NCBI GenBank assembly: GCA_944383455.1
Contig: CALWPP010000002.1
Location: 124,001 to 188,000 of the forward strand
Length of the DNA: 64,000 nucleotides
Direction of reading: 5' to 3'
Source: an uncultured Peptostreptococcaceae bacterium
Lineage (GTDB): Bacteria > Bacillota > Clostridia > Peptostreptococcales > Peptostreptococcaceae
A program made the translations under genes and the position numbers. Positions 27,967 through 34,474 of the stretch are shown in pieces. The notes beneath the pieces are model-generated. The model made no database searches, was not told where the DNA came from, and saw nothing but the letters and a program-made list of their open reading frames with translations. The stretch's first letter is position 1, and each line of letters begins with the position of its first letter.

Positions 27967-29856
27967 TTAAAATAAATTCTTTTTATAATGTATATACTTC
28001 TCTTGTAACTTTTGCATTTTCTTATTCATTTCAAGTTGAAGACTAGATACAGTTTCATAGTCGTTATTATCAACAGAATATATTATTCTACTAAATAATG
28101 ACTTTTGAGACATAGTATCTTTCATAAGCTCATTTCTTAAAATATTTATCTCATTCCAATACATTTCGTCTATCGTATCCATATTTTCTGGAGTATGTCT
28201 TTTAGTACAAGTTCTTATTATTCTTCTGTTGTTGTGAATTATCCTTCTAACCAATTCTTTTTGCCATTTATCAATTATTCCTGATATAAATGAATTTATA
28301 GTCTTTTCTGTAAATACTCCTCCAAAAGTTAATGATTCTAATTTTTGTTTATTTTCTTCAAGGCATTTCACATTTTCATAAACTGTTGCTGGTGGCTTTG
28401 AGTATCTTCTATTTCTTTCTTCTTCTGTGTAATATTCAAATACATCATTTTCATCTCTGTAAGCTCTATATTTATCTAAATATATAGCGTCATCCCCAAC
28501 TTCTTTTGAAAGCTCTTTTTCAAGTTCTTTTGTAGTTAGTTTATTTTCAACTACAAACTTTATCCCGTGAAGCATAGTTTGATAAAGTCCTGCAGTTACT
28601 AAATAAGTATTTGAAAGTGGATTTGGTGCTCTAAGTTCAAATCTTGTTGCAAGTGGATTATTTATATCTCTTATAAGTCCAATTAAAATTGACCTATTTC
28701 TTGAAGGATTAGTATAACTATTTCCAAGAGAAGTTACTATACAAACTGGAGCTTCAAATCCTGGAACTAATCTATTTAATGCATCATTAGATGATGTTAC
28801 AAATGGATTTAATACTTCATAATTTCTTAAAACTCCCATTAATGCTCCATATCCAATCTCACTCATATAATCTTTTGTCATATCTTTTGGAGCGAATAGA
28901 TTTTTAACTTTTCCATTTTTTAATTTTAGGCTAACACCAACATGAGTATGTTCTCCACTACCTGCTACACCGTGAAGTGGTTTTGCTTTAAAATCAACTT
29001 CTAGACCATGAAATGAGAATATATCTTCTATTACTTCTCTTATTATAAGTTCATTATCAGCACTTTGCAGTGGAGTTGAGTATTTCCAGTCTATCTCAAG
29101 CTGTTCCATAGCGTGTTTTATTATTCCATCTATACTTACAGAACTGTTTATACCACCCACTTCTTTATGTCCCATCTCAGGGTTTACACCCATTTTTTGA
29201 AGAACTAGTAAACTTTCTTCAAGGGCTGTCCTTATTACACCTCTAGTTCTTTTCCAATATTGTTCTTTTAGACTTTGAGACGTATATAATTTTTCTAAGT
29301 CTGCTTTATCTTCTGGTCTTTTTACCCAAAGCTCAAGCTCTGTTGCCATAGTTAAATTTATATCTACTATATCATCAAAACTATCTATATCAAAACTCTT
29401 AAGTATATGAGGATACTCTTTTAATAAATTTTTTAAGGTTATTTTAAAATTATTCTCTGCTCTTTCAAGTATACCTCTTGAACAGACTTTCTCTCCTGAG
29501 TGAAGTAAAAATGAAGGTATTTTTAAAGTTCCAACTGCTAAATTAGTTTCTTTATCTATGTGTTCATAATTATAATCTACATACCAATTTACATTTTTAT
29601 CTGGAAGTAAATCTACCTTTGCATCATTTAAAGTAGCTATTTCATTAAGTTCAACACTTGAACCATCAGTTTGTATTCCAGAATTTAAAAACTCTTCTAT
29701 ATCTTCTAAAAATATTTCTATTGGTATTTTTTCATCAGTAGCATTACCACCTAAATCAACTCCCATAAGTGATACAAATTTTATATTTTTATTTTGTATT
29801 AAAATTTCTTTTATTTGATTATTATCATATTTTTTAGCTTCTATTACATAAAGCAT
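27967..29856 (-). CDS. glnA: Glutamine synthetase (long clostridial type)
   Basis: Condenses ammonia and glutamate to glutamine. A beta-grasp N-terminal domain (about 15-110, with DGSSVELNEIATLNDAKVDL) precedes the catalytic domain with ATELELW, GHKEVGGINSS, AGSGEHTHVGVSL, NPSRNRSI and ATRFELRAPNPLSNTYL. A C-terminal helical extension of roughly 130 residues brings the total to 629, against about 445-470 for classical GSI and about 700 for GSIII. It is preceded by an ANTAR-type antitermination leader and by the ANTAR regulator gene, so expression should be set by transcript read-through. The SD site AGGAGGG is just after the leader terminator. Confidence 0.9.
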   Translation of the reverse strand: MLYVIEAKKYDNNQIKEILIQNKNIKFVSLMGVDLGGNATDEKIPIEIFLEDIEEFLNSGIQTDGSSVELNEIATLNDAKVDLLPDKNVNWYVDYNYEHIDKETNLAVGTLKIPSFLLHSGEKVCSRGILERAENNFKITLKNLLKEYPHILKSFDIDSFDDIVDINLTMATELELWVKRPEDKADLEKLYTSQSLKEQYWKRTRGVIRTALEESLLVLQKMGVNPEMGHKEVGGINSSVSIDGIIKHAMEQLEIDWKYSTPLQSADNELIIREVIEDIFSFHGLEVDFKAKPLHGVAGSGEHTHVGVSLKLKNGKVKNLFAPKDMTKDYMSEIGYGALMGVLRNYEVLNPFVTSSNDALNRLVPGFEAPVCIVTSLGNSYTNPSRNRSILIGLIRDINNPLATRFELRAPNPLSNTYLVTAGLYQTMLHGIKFVVENKLTTKELEKELSKEVGDDAIYLDKYRAYRDENDVFEYYTEEERNRRYSKPPATVYENVKCLEENKQKLESLTFGGVFTEKTINSFISGIIDKWQKELVRRIIHNNRRIIRTCTKRHTPENMDTIDEMYWNEINILRNELMKDTMSQKSLFSRIIYSVDNNDYETVSSLQLEMNKKMQKLQEKYIHYKKNLF

Positions 29857-29869
29857 ATTAAACCCTCCT

Positions 29870-29919
29870 AATAAATAAAAAGAGGCCTAAAATATAAACT
29901 AAATATTTTAAGCCTCTTT
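29870..29919 (-). terminator. Leader terminator upstream of glnA
   Basis: On the minus strand AAAGAGGC-T-TAAAATAT and ATATTTTA-G-GCCTCTTT form a long stem, with a 7-base loop. TTTTTATTTATT follows directly before the glnA SD site. Its 5' arm is shared with the antiterminator P2 stem. Confidence 0.88.
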
Positions 29920-29948
29920 GCCTAAATTAGACTTTGCATCAAGTCTAA
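29907..29948 (-). promoter_or_regulatory. ANTAR target: tandem hexaloop stems P1 and P2
   Basis: On the minus strand P1 (29948-29927) is TTAGACTT-GATGCA-AAGTCTAA. P2 (29926-29907) is TTTAGGC-AAAGAG-GCTTAAA, directly adjoining. ANTAR proteins bind paired stems with six-base loops, classically with A1 and G4. P2 fits exactly; P1 has G4 but G at position 1. The P2 loop and 3' arm are the 5' arm of the terminator, so the two folds exclude each other. P1 begins 3 bases after the regulator's stop codon. Confidence 0.8.
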
Positions 29949-29951
29949 CAT

Positions 29952-30524
29952 CTATTTTATTTTAAATTCATTACTTATAATAATAAATTCTGCTATCTCT
30001 CTCATAGTTACTCTTTTTTCCATACTATACTTTCTAATTTTTGAGTAAGCATCATCTTCATTTAAATTTTCATTTAACATTAATATACCTTTAGCTTTAT
30101 CTATTAATTTTCTATCTTCAAACTTTTTTTCTATAAGTTCTTTTTCTTTTTTAAGTTTTATAAACTCTTCTTCGATATAATTAGATAGTTCAATAGTAGC
30201 AATTAAGTCTTCTTGTTTAAAAGGATATGTTAAAAATCCTTTTGCACCTACTAACTTTAAATTGTTTATTATATCTTTATTTATCTTATCAAGAATAAAA
30301 ACAATTGAGGTTTTTATATTATCATTTTTTATTATCTTAGAAACACTTACACCATCTATAAAATTTAAGTTTATCGTGGTTAAAAAAACGTCTGGTCTAT
30401 GCTCTCTACAAAGACTTATAGCATCAAAACCATCATTGGTATGTGCAAGTATTTTATACCCACTACTATTAATAGCTTCTTTTATATCGTCTATTAAATC
30501 AACTCCGGCTATAACTAACTTCAA
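29952..30524 (-). CDS. ANTAR-domain antiterminator with degenerate receiver, likely regulator of glnA
   Basis: A 190-residue protein. Residues 1-120 have the receiver fold (VIAGVDLIDD, CREHRPDVFLTTINL, GAKGFLTYPF), a coiled linker covers about 120-140, and the ANTAR RNA-binding domain is at about 138-188 (DKAKGILM, EDDAYSKIRKYSM, MREIAEFII). The receiver is atypical: the phosphoacceptor Asp is Thr50, and the conserved Lys before PF is Tyr. Control by ordinary phosphorylation is therefore unlikely. NitR-type ANTAR proteins next to clostridial glnA are known antiterminators. The start is TTG at 30524 with AAGGCGG upstream; no ATG fits. Confidence 0.87.
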   Translation of the reverse strand: MKLVIAGVDLIDDIKEAINSSGYKILAHTNDGFDAISLCREHRPDVFLTTINLNFIDGVSVSKIIKNDNIKTSIVFILDKINKDIINNLKLVGAKGFLTYPFKQEDLIATIELSNYIEEEFIKLKKEKELIEKKFEDRKLIDKAKGILMLNENLNEDDAYSKIRKYSMEKRVTMREIAEFIIISNEFKIK

Positions 30525-30548
30525 TGTGATACCGCCTTAGTAAAATTT

Positions 30549-30564
30549 AGCACCCCTTTGTGCT
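30549..30564 (-). promoter_or_regulatory. Single hexaloop hairpin in the ANTAR gene leader
   Basis: On the minus strand AGCAC-AAAGGG-GTGCT gives a 5-bp stem with a six-base loop carrying A1 and G4, 25 bases before the TTG start. It resembles one half of an ANTAR site. No second stem or terminator was seen beside it. Confidence 0.4.
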
Positions 30565-30688
30565 TATGATTTTATTCTATGCACTATACTAAAAATTGTC
30601 AATAGTCAAATATATTATTTTTATGAAATAACTAAAAATTTATTAAATTTAAACCAAAATCATATACAAAAATATGATTAAAATGCTA

Positions 30689-30717
30689 TTGATAAAACAA
30701 TATTTTTTGAATAAAAT
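30689..30717 (+). promoter_or_regulatory. Promoter of the ThrE-type exporter genes
   Basis: TTGATA (30689-30694), 17 bases, TAAAAT (30712-30717); the SD site GGAGG and ATG follow about 30 bases downstream. Confidence 0.6.
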
Positions 30718-30746
30718 AACCTTATATATAAAATATTGGAGGATTT

Positions 30747-31526
30747 ATGGATAAAAATGAGTATAAAAAAAGTATATTAAGACTTGCTCTTTTTACTGGT
30801 GAATTAATGCTTTCAAACGGTGCTGAAACTTATAGAGTTGAAGATAGTGTAATTAGAATTTGTAAATCTCGTGGGTTTAATCATGTTAATGTATTTACAT
30901 CTCCAACTGTAATAATAATATCTGATGAGAGATTTGATGGTTTTACATTTATGAAAGTAATAAAAAATAGAAGTATGAATTTAGAAAAAATATCACTTTT
31001 AAATAGTTTTTCAAGAGAGTTTGTAAGTAATAAAGATTTAAATATTGATAGTGCTATTGATAAACTTAAAGAAATAAGTACAAAATCTACCTATAGTGCA
31101 AAATTTGTTTATATTTGTACTAGTCTAGGTTCTGCATTTTTTGCAGTTACACTTGGTGGGAATAATTTTATAACATTTATATCTGCATTTATAACTGCTA
31201 TTGTTGGATGTATAGTATTTGATAAAATGATGCTAATAAGTTCTATTCCTGCTTTTTCAAGTTTAATATCATCAATTATGATAGCTATTTTTGGAGTTAT
31301 TTTCACTCAAATTACTTCCCTTGATACTCCAAAGATGATTATAGTTGGATCTATAACTCCTCTTCTTCCAGGAGTTTCCTTTATAAGAGGAATTAGAGAC
31401 TTAATTTCTGGAGATTTAATTTCTGGAGTGTCCTTAGCTTTTGATGCAACAATTACAGCTATATCACTTGCTTGTGGTGTGGGTCTTGTGCTTGATGTTT
31501 GGATTAGATTTGGAGGAAGTTTTTAA
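30747..31526 (+). CDS. Threonine/serine exporter family protein, large subunit (ThrE N-terminal half)
   Basis: A 259-residue protein. A soluble N-terminal part contains MLSNGAETYRVEDSVIRICKS and VFTSPTVIIIS, typical of the ThrE/DUF1212 family. About five membrane spans follow from residue 120, including the motif TPLLPGVSFIRGIRDLISGD. The family exports threonine, serine or related small solutes; in Firmicutes it is usually split in two subunits. The stop overlaps the ATG of the next gene (TAATG). The substrate is inferred from the family only. Confidence 0.85.
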   Translation: MDKNEYKKSILRLALFTGELMLSNGAETYRVEDSVIRICKSRGFNHVNVFTSPTVIIISDERFDGFTFMKVIKNRSMNLEKISLLNSFSREFVSNKDLNIDSAIDKLKEISTKSTYSAKFVYICTSLGSAFFAVTLGGNNFITFISAFITAIVGCIVFDKMMLISSIPAFSSLISSIMIAIFGVIFTQITSLDTPKMIIVGSITPLLPGVSFIRGIRDLISGDLISGVSLAFDATITAISLACGVGLVLDVWIRFGGSF

Positions 31527-31987
31527 TGAGTATATTTATGCATTTTATATGTGCTAGTTTAGCAACTACATTTTTTTCAGTATTTTGGCATATTCCAAAA
31601 AAAGCACTAATACCTGCAGGCATTAATGGTGGTATTGGATGGACATTATACAAAATTTTAATGGGTATTACATCTAATGAAATAATCTCAAACTTCTTAC
31701 CATCTCTTTTAGTTTCTCTAATTAGTGAGTTTTTAGCAAGGAAACTAAAACAACCAGCTATTTTATTTGTAATACCAGGAATAGTACCTTTAGTTCCAGG
31801 CCTTGGAATGTATAATACTATGTTAAATTTAGTTCAAGGAAAATTTGACCTTGCAATTTCAACAGGTGCAAGTGTATTATTTGTTGGAGGGTCTATATCA
31901 TTAGGAGTTTTAATAGTTACTTCTTTATCTAAAACTATAAATATATATAGTTTAAAAAGAATAAAAAACCATAAAAATAATATTTAA
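31526..31987 (+). CDS. Threonine/serine exporter family protein, small subunit (ThrE C-terminal half)
   Basis: A 153-residue membrane protein with four to five spans. The motifs IPAGINGGIGW-like (ALIPAGINGGIGW) and PGIVPLVPGLGMYNTM are diagnostic of the C-terminal half of ThrE (DUF3815). It overlaps the preceding subunit gene by one base, so both should be made in equal amounts and act together as a split transporter. A terminator follows. Confidence 0.85.
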   Translation: MSIFMHFICASLATTFFSVFWHIPKKALIPAGINGGIGWTLYKILMGITSNEIISNFLPSLLVSLISEFLARKLKQPAILFVIPGIVPLVPGLGMYNTMLNLVQGKFDLAISTGASVLFVGGSISLGVLIVTSLSKTINIYSLKRIKNHKNNI

Positions 31988-32019
31988 AGATTACCATTTA
32001 TGTAATCTTTTATTATTTT
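31986..32019 (+). terminator. Terminator of the exporter operon
   Basis: AAAGATTAC (31986-31994) pairs with GTAATCTTT (32002-32010), followed by TATTATTTT. The stem begins at the stop codon. Confidence 0.7.
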
Positions 32020-32167
32020 GTATACAAAAATAAGAGCTATACTTAATAAAAATATACAATATAAGTATAAATATTAATATACTTTAACAAAAATAAGTTA
32101 ATACTTAATTGTATATAAATTTTTAATATGTCAATAATTAAGATATCTTAAAAAAGGAGTTTTTATT

Positions 32168-32272
32168 ATGAGCGAAAATGCAAAAATAGCACTTTACGAA
32201 TTCTTAGGTGAATTAAGAAGTGAATTTTCTTATTATAGTATGTTTAGCAGTTTAAATAAGATTAATAAATAA
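32168..32272 (+). CDS. Small protein of 34 residues, function unknown
   Basis: An ATG at 32168 follows AAAAAGGAG with an 8-base gap, an excellent ribosome site. The product is amphipathic and helix-prone: it begins MSENAKIALYEFLGEL, has FSYYSMF in the middle and ends with basic residues. It does not match a family I recognise. A hairpin follows 17 bases after the stop. Isolated SD, short ORF and hairpin suggest a genuine small gene; a remnant of a longer gene is the alternative. Confidence 0.5.
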   Translation: MSENAKIALYEFLGELRSEFSYYSMFSSLNKINK

Positions 32273-32288
32273 TCATTTCATATTCTAA

Positions 32289-32320
32289 AAGCTAACCTTA
32301 ATGGTTAGCTTAAGTATTTT
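32289..32320 (+). terminator. Hairpin after the 34-codon gene
   Basis: AAGCTAACC (32289-32297) pairs with GGTTAGCTT (32303-32311). The following AAGTATTTTG is a weak U-tract. Confidence 0.5.
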
Positions 32321-32406
32321 GTAGTAGTTAAAAATAAATAATAAAATTATATATTAATAAATCGTATAAATCATCATCTTAATAAGTAGTAAATATATAT
32401 TTTCTA

Positions 32407-33330
32407 TTAATAATATACTTTTGTGTCACCAAATATCTTTATATCTCCAGATACCTTCGCCTTATCAAAAACTTCTGCTTTTCCGTATATTTCTGCTTGC
32501 CCAAATACTTGGGCTTTATCATAGATTTTGGCATAATCAGATACTTTAGTACATTCAAATACTTGAGCTTTATCATACACTTGAGCATAATCACAAACCA
32601 TAGCATATTCAAATACTTGCGCCTTATCATATACTTGAGCTTTATCATATATTTTAGCACTATCAAATATCTCAGCCTCTCCGTATATTTGGGCTTTATC
32701 ATATATTTTAGCTTCTCCGTATATTTTAGCCTTATCATATATCTTAGAGTTATTTAATACCTCTGCATTATCATAAACCTTCGTTTCACCAAACACTTGA
32801 GCATTGTCATATACTTTAGCATTATCAGATATTTTAGCTTCATCATACACTTTTGCATTGTTGTATACCTTAGCATCTCCGTATATTTCTGCCTTACCAT
32901 ATATTGTAGCATAATCAAATACTTCAGCATCGTGATATATTTGAGCTTCTCCATACACTTTAACACCATCATAGACTTGAGCTTTATCAAATACTAAAGC
33001 CTCTCCATAAATCATAGAATCACCATATACTTTAGCATTATCAGATATTTTAGCTTCATCAAATACCTTTGCTTTATTGTATATTTGAGCTTCTCCAAAT
33101 ACTAATGCCTTACCATAAATCTCGGCTTTTCCATTTATTTGTGCATCTCCAGATACTTGTGCGTAACCATAAATCATAGCATCTTCGTGTACAAAACAGT
33201 TTCCTTTATGGGCAAGATTATATTCTGATTCTATCCATCCACCTACGTATTTATCAGATATTCTACGTATCCTCTTTAATTCTATTCCGTTATGTAATCT
33301 GGTTTCACCTGTAAATTCGTATTTTCTCAT
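32407..33330 (-). CDS. Hexapeptide-repeat left-handed beta-helix protein (YdcK-like)
   Basis: A 307-residue protein. Residues 1-50 are an N-terminal cap (RKYEFTGETRL, LKRIRRISDK, GGWIESEYNLAHKGNCFVHED) like that of YdcK and similar phage or bacterial proteins. Residues 51-307 are 42 hexapeptides plus a 5-residue remnant, with no insertion at all, of the form A-[KQE]-[IV]-[YF]-[DG]-[KEN]. This predicts about 14 coils of a left-handed beta-helix. Acyltransferases use such helices but have loops and a catalytic His; none of either is seen here. There is no signal peptide. The SD site AAGGAGAGG precedes the ATG. Function is unknown; a structural or binding rod is plausible. Confidence 0.8.
   Translation of the reverse strand: MRKYEFTGETRLHNGIELKRIRRISDKYVGGWIESEYNLAHKGNCFVHEDAMIYGYAQVSGDAQINGKAEIYGKALVFGEAQIYNKAKVFDEAKISDNAKVYGDSMIYGEALVFDKAQVYDGVKVYGEAQIYHDAEVFDYATIYGKAEIYGDAKVYNNAKVYDEAKISDNAKVYDNAQVFGETKVYDNAEVLNNSKIYDKAKIYGEAKIYDKAQIYGEAEIFDSAKIYDKAQVYDKAQVFEYAMVCDYAQVYDKAQVFECTKVSDYAKIYDKAQVFGQAEIYGKAEVFDKAKVSGDIKIFGDTKVYY
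32410..33180 (-). repeat. 18-bp tandem repeat array encoding the hexapeptides
   Basis: About 43 degenerate 18-bp units in one reading frame. The typical unit on the minus strand resembles GCTAAAATATATGATAAA. A higher-order 216-bp period is visible: 38 identical bases at 32808-32845 and 33024-33061. Confidence 0.9.
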
Positions 33331-33885
33331 AAAACCTCTCCTTATAGTCTAATATTTACATTTGAATTATTACTCTTATTATATATGTTTTCTAGGACTT
33401 AATACCTAAAAATAAACATTTCAAATTTATAAAAACATTATTACAATTTCAACAATAATATTATTATATATTTTAATTATTATTAATGTCTATACTTACT
33501 TTTCGTTGATTAAAACTAAAATTAAATATTATATAATTTATTGTGCTAATTAAATTTATATATTAAAAATACTGGTGTTTGTAAATTATAATTTCAAAAA
33601 TTAAAGAAATATATATAGTATTTTAAGTATTTTTAATCGTTCAACTAACACAATATGTAATAAATTATTTCTATTTTACTAAAATATAATACGATTATAT
33701 TATCAAAATCTATAAATCTACTTACAAAATATTTAATACTAATATTTAAAAATAAATAGAATATGTTAATAATAGCTTTTTTATTTAAGTATTTATTTTA
33801 ATATCATTTTTTGATAAAATATACTTAAATAATATTTTTTAGAGCATAATATTTATAAATAATACATAATTTATAAGGAGAATAT
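33331..33885. other. Long AT-rich intergenic region
   Basis: 555 bases with very high A/T content and no credible coding sequence. Near the left end is the SD site and a TATAAT of the leftward repeat-protein gene. Near the right end, a 12-bp inverted repeat (33781-33792 and 33821-33832) is followed by a T-run. Nothing else is recognised. Confidence 0.6.
33781..33841 (+). repeat. Perfect 12-bp inverted repeat with inner stem and T-tract
   Basis: TTATTTAAGTAT (33781-33792) pairs with ATACTTAAATAA (33821-33832). Inside, TATCA and TGATA can pair, and ATTTTTT follows the right arm. It has terminator shape but is almost pure A/T, and no gene on this strand precedes it closely. Confidence 0.4.
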
Positions 33886-34440
33886 ATGAGAAAATTTTTA
33901 GTAGCAATTATATTTATATTTAGCTTTAATATATCGTATTGTAGTGATTCTTCAGATGGAGCTTACATAAATCAAAATAAAAATAATATAAATAACAAAA
34001 TTTCAGAATCTAAAAAAGAACAAAATACTGTTAATGAAGAAACTTTAAAAGAAAACACTTTTGAGGGAAAACCTATAAATAACAACGACATAAATAACGT
34101 AAATAATACTTTAGGTATTACAAATACCAATATAAATAATAGTAATGATAAAAATAAAAATGGAATAATAGATAGTGAAGAAAATGATTTACTTAAAATT
34201 GATGCAAATGAAGATACTCTAAAAGAAGATACTTTCAAGGGTGAATCTATTAATGAGAAACAAGAAAATAATGAAAAAGGTTCATCAAATAAATCTTCTT
34301 CAAATAATAGTAGTTCTAGCTCATCTAATGATAAGATTGTAACTAAATCTGGTGCAGAAATAGACTCTAATTTAGCACTTTATATTATGCTTGCGAGTGT
34401 CGGTGCTGGAGTTTATTTTTTTAATGGTAAACATTTATAG
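33886..34440 (+). CDS. Secreted, membrane-tethered low-complexity protein with EF-hand-like loop
   Basis: A 184-residue protein of unknown function. Residues 1-19 are a signal peptide (hydrophobic core LVAIIFIFSF), and 20-150 are rich in Asn, Lys, Glu and Ser. The 12-residue segment DKNKNGIIDSEE (88-99) matches a Ca2+-binding EF-hand/dockerin loop at every ligand position. A short motif is duplicated: ETLKENTFEGKPIN (52-65) and DTLKEDTFKGESIN (110-123). The C-terminus is a hydrophobic span (NLALYIMLASVGAGVYFF) and a short basic tail, like a cell-wall sorting signal, but the expected LPxTG-type box reads TKSGAE. The protein should stay at the membrane surface. Confidence 0.7.
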   Translation: MRKFLVAIIFIFSFNISYCSDSSDGAYINQNKNNINNKISESKKEQNTVNEETLKENTFEGKPINNNDINNVNNTLGITNTNINNSNDKNKNGIIDSEENDLLKIDANEDTLKEDTFKGESINEKQENNEKGSSNKSSSNNSSSSSSNDKIVTKSGAEIDSNLALYIMLASVGAGVYFFNGKHL

Positions 34441-34474
34441 GGTAAACTTGAGTTTACCCTACTTTTAATTTTCT
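34438..34474. terminator. Terminator between convergent genes
   Basis: TAGGGTAAACT (34438-34448) pairs with AGTTTACCCTA (34451-34461); CTTTTAATTTTC follows on the plus strand. It starts at the stop of the secreted protein gene and lies just beyond the aspS stop. Confidence 0.7.

Noticed and set aside
32439..33000. Several other open frames on both strands in the repeat gene
   Set aside because: They arise from the 18-bp periodicity in other frames, give monotonous hydrophobic or basic peptides and have no ribosome sites.
32410..33180. Regular short repeats that could be taken for a CRISPR array
   Set aside because: The 18-bp units are contiguous, degenerate, have no spacers and keep one reading frame; they are coding hexapeptide repeats.
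31988..34440. A mobile element or prophage remnant around the YdcK-like protein
   Set aside because: YdcK-like proteins occur in phages, but no integrase, att repeats, structural genes or composition change are seen here.
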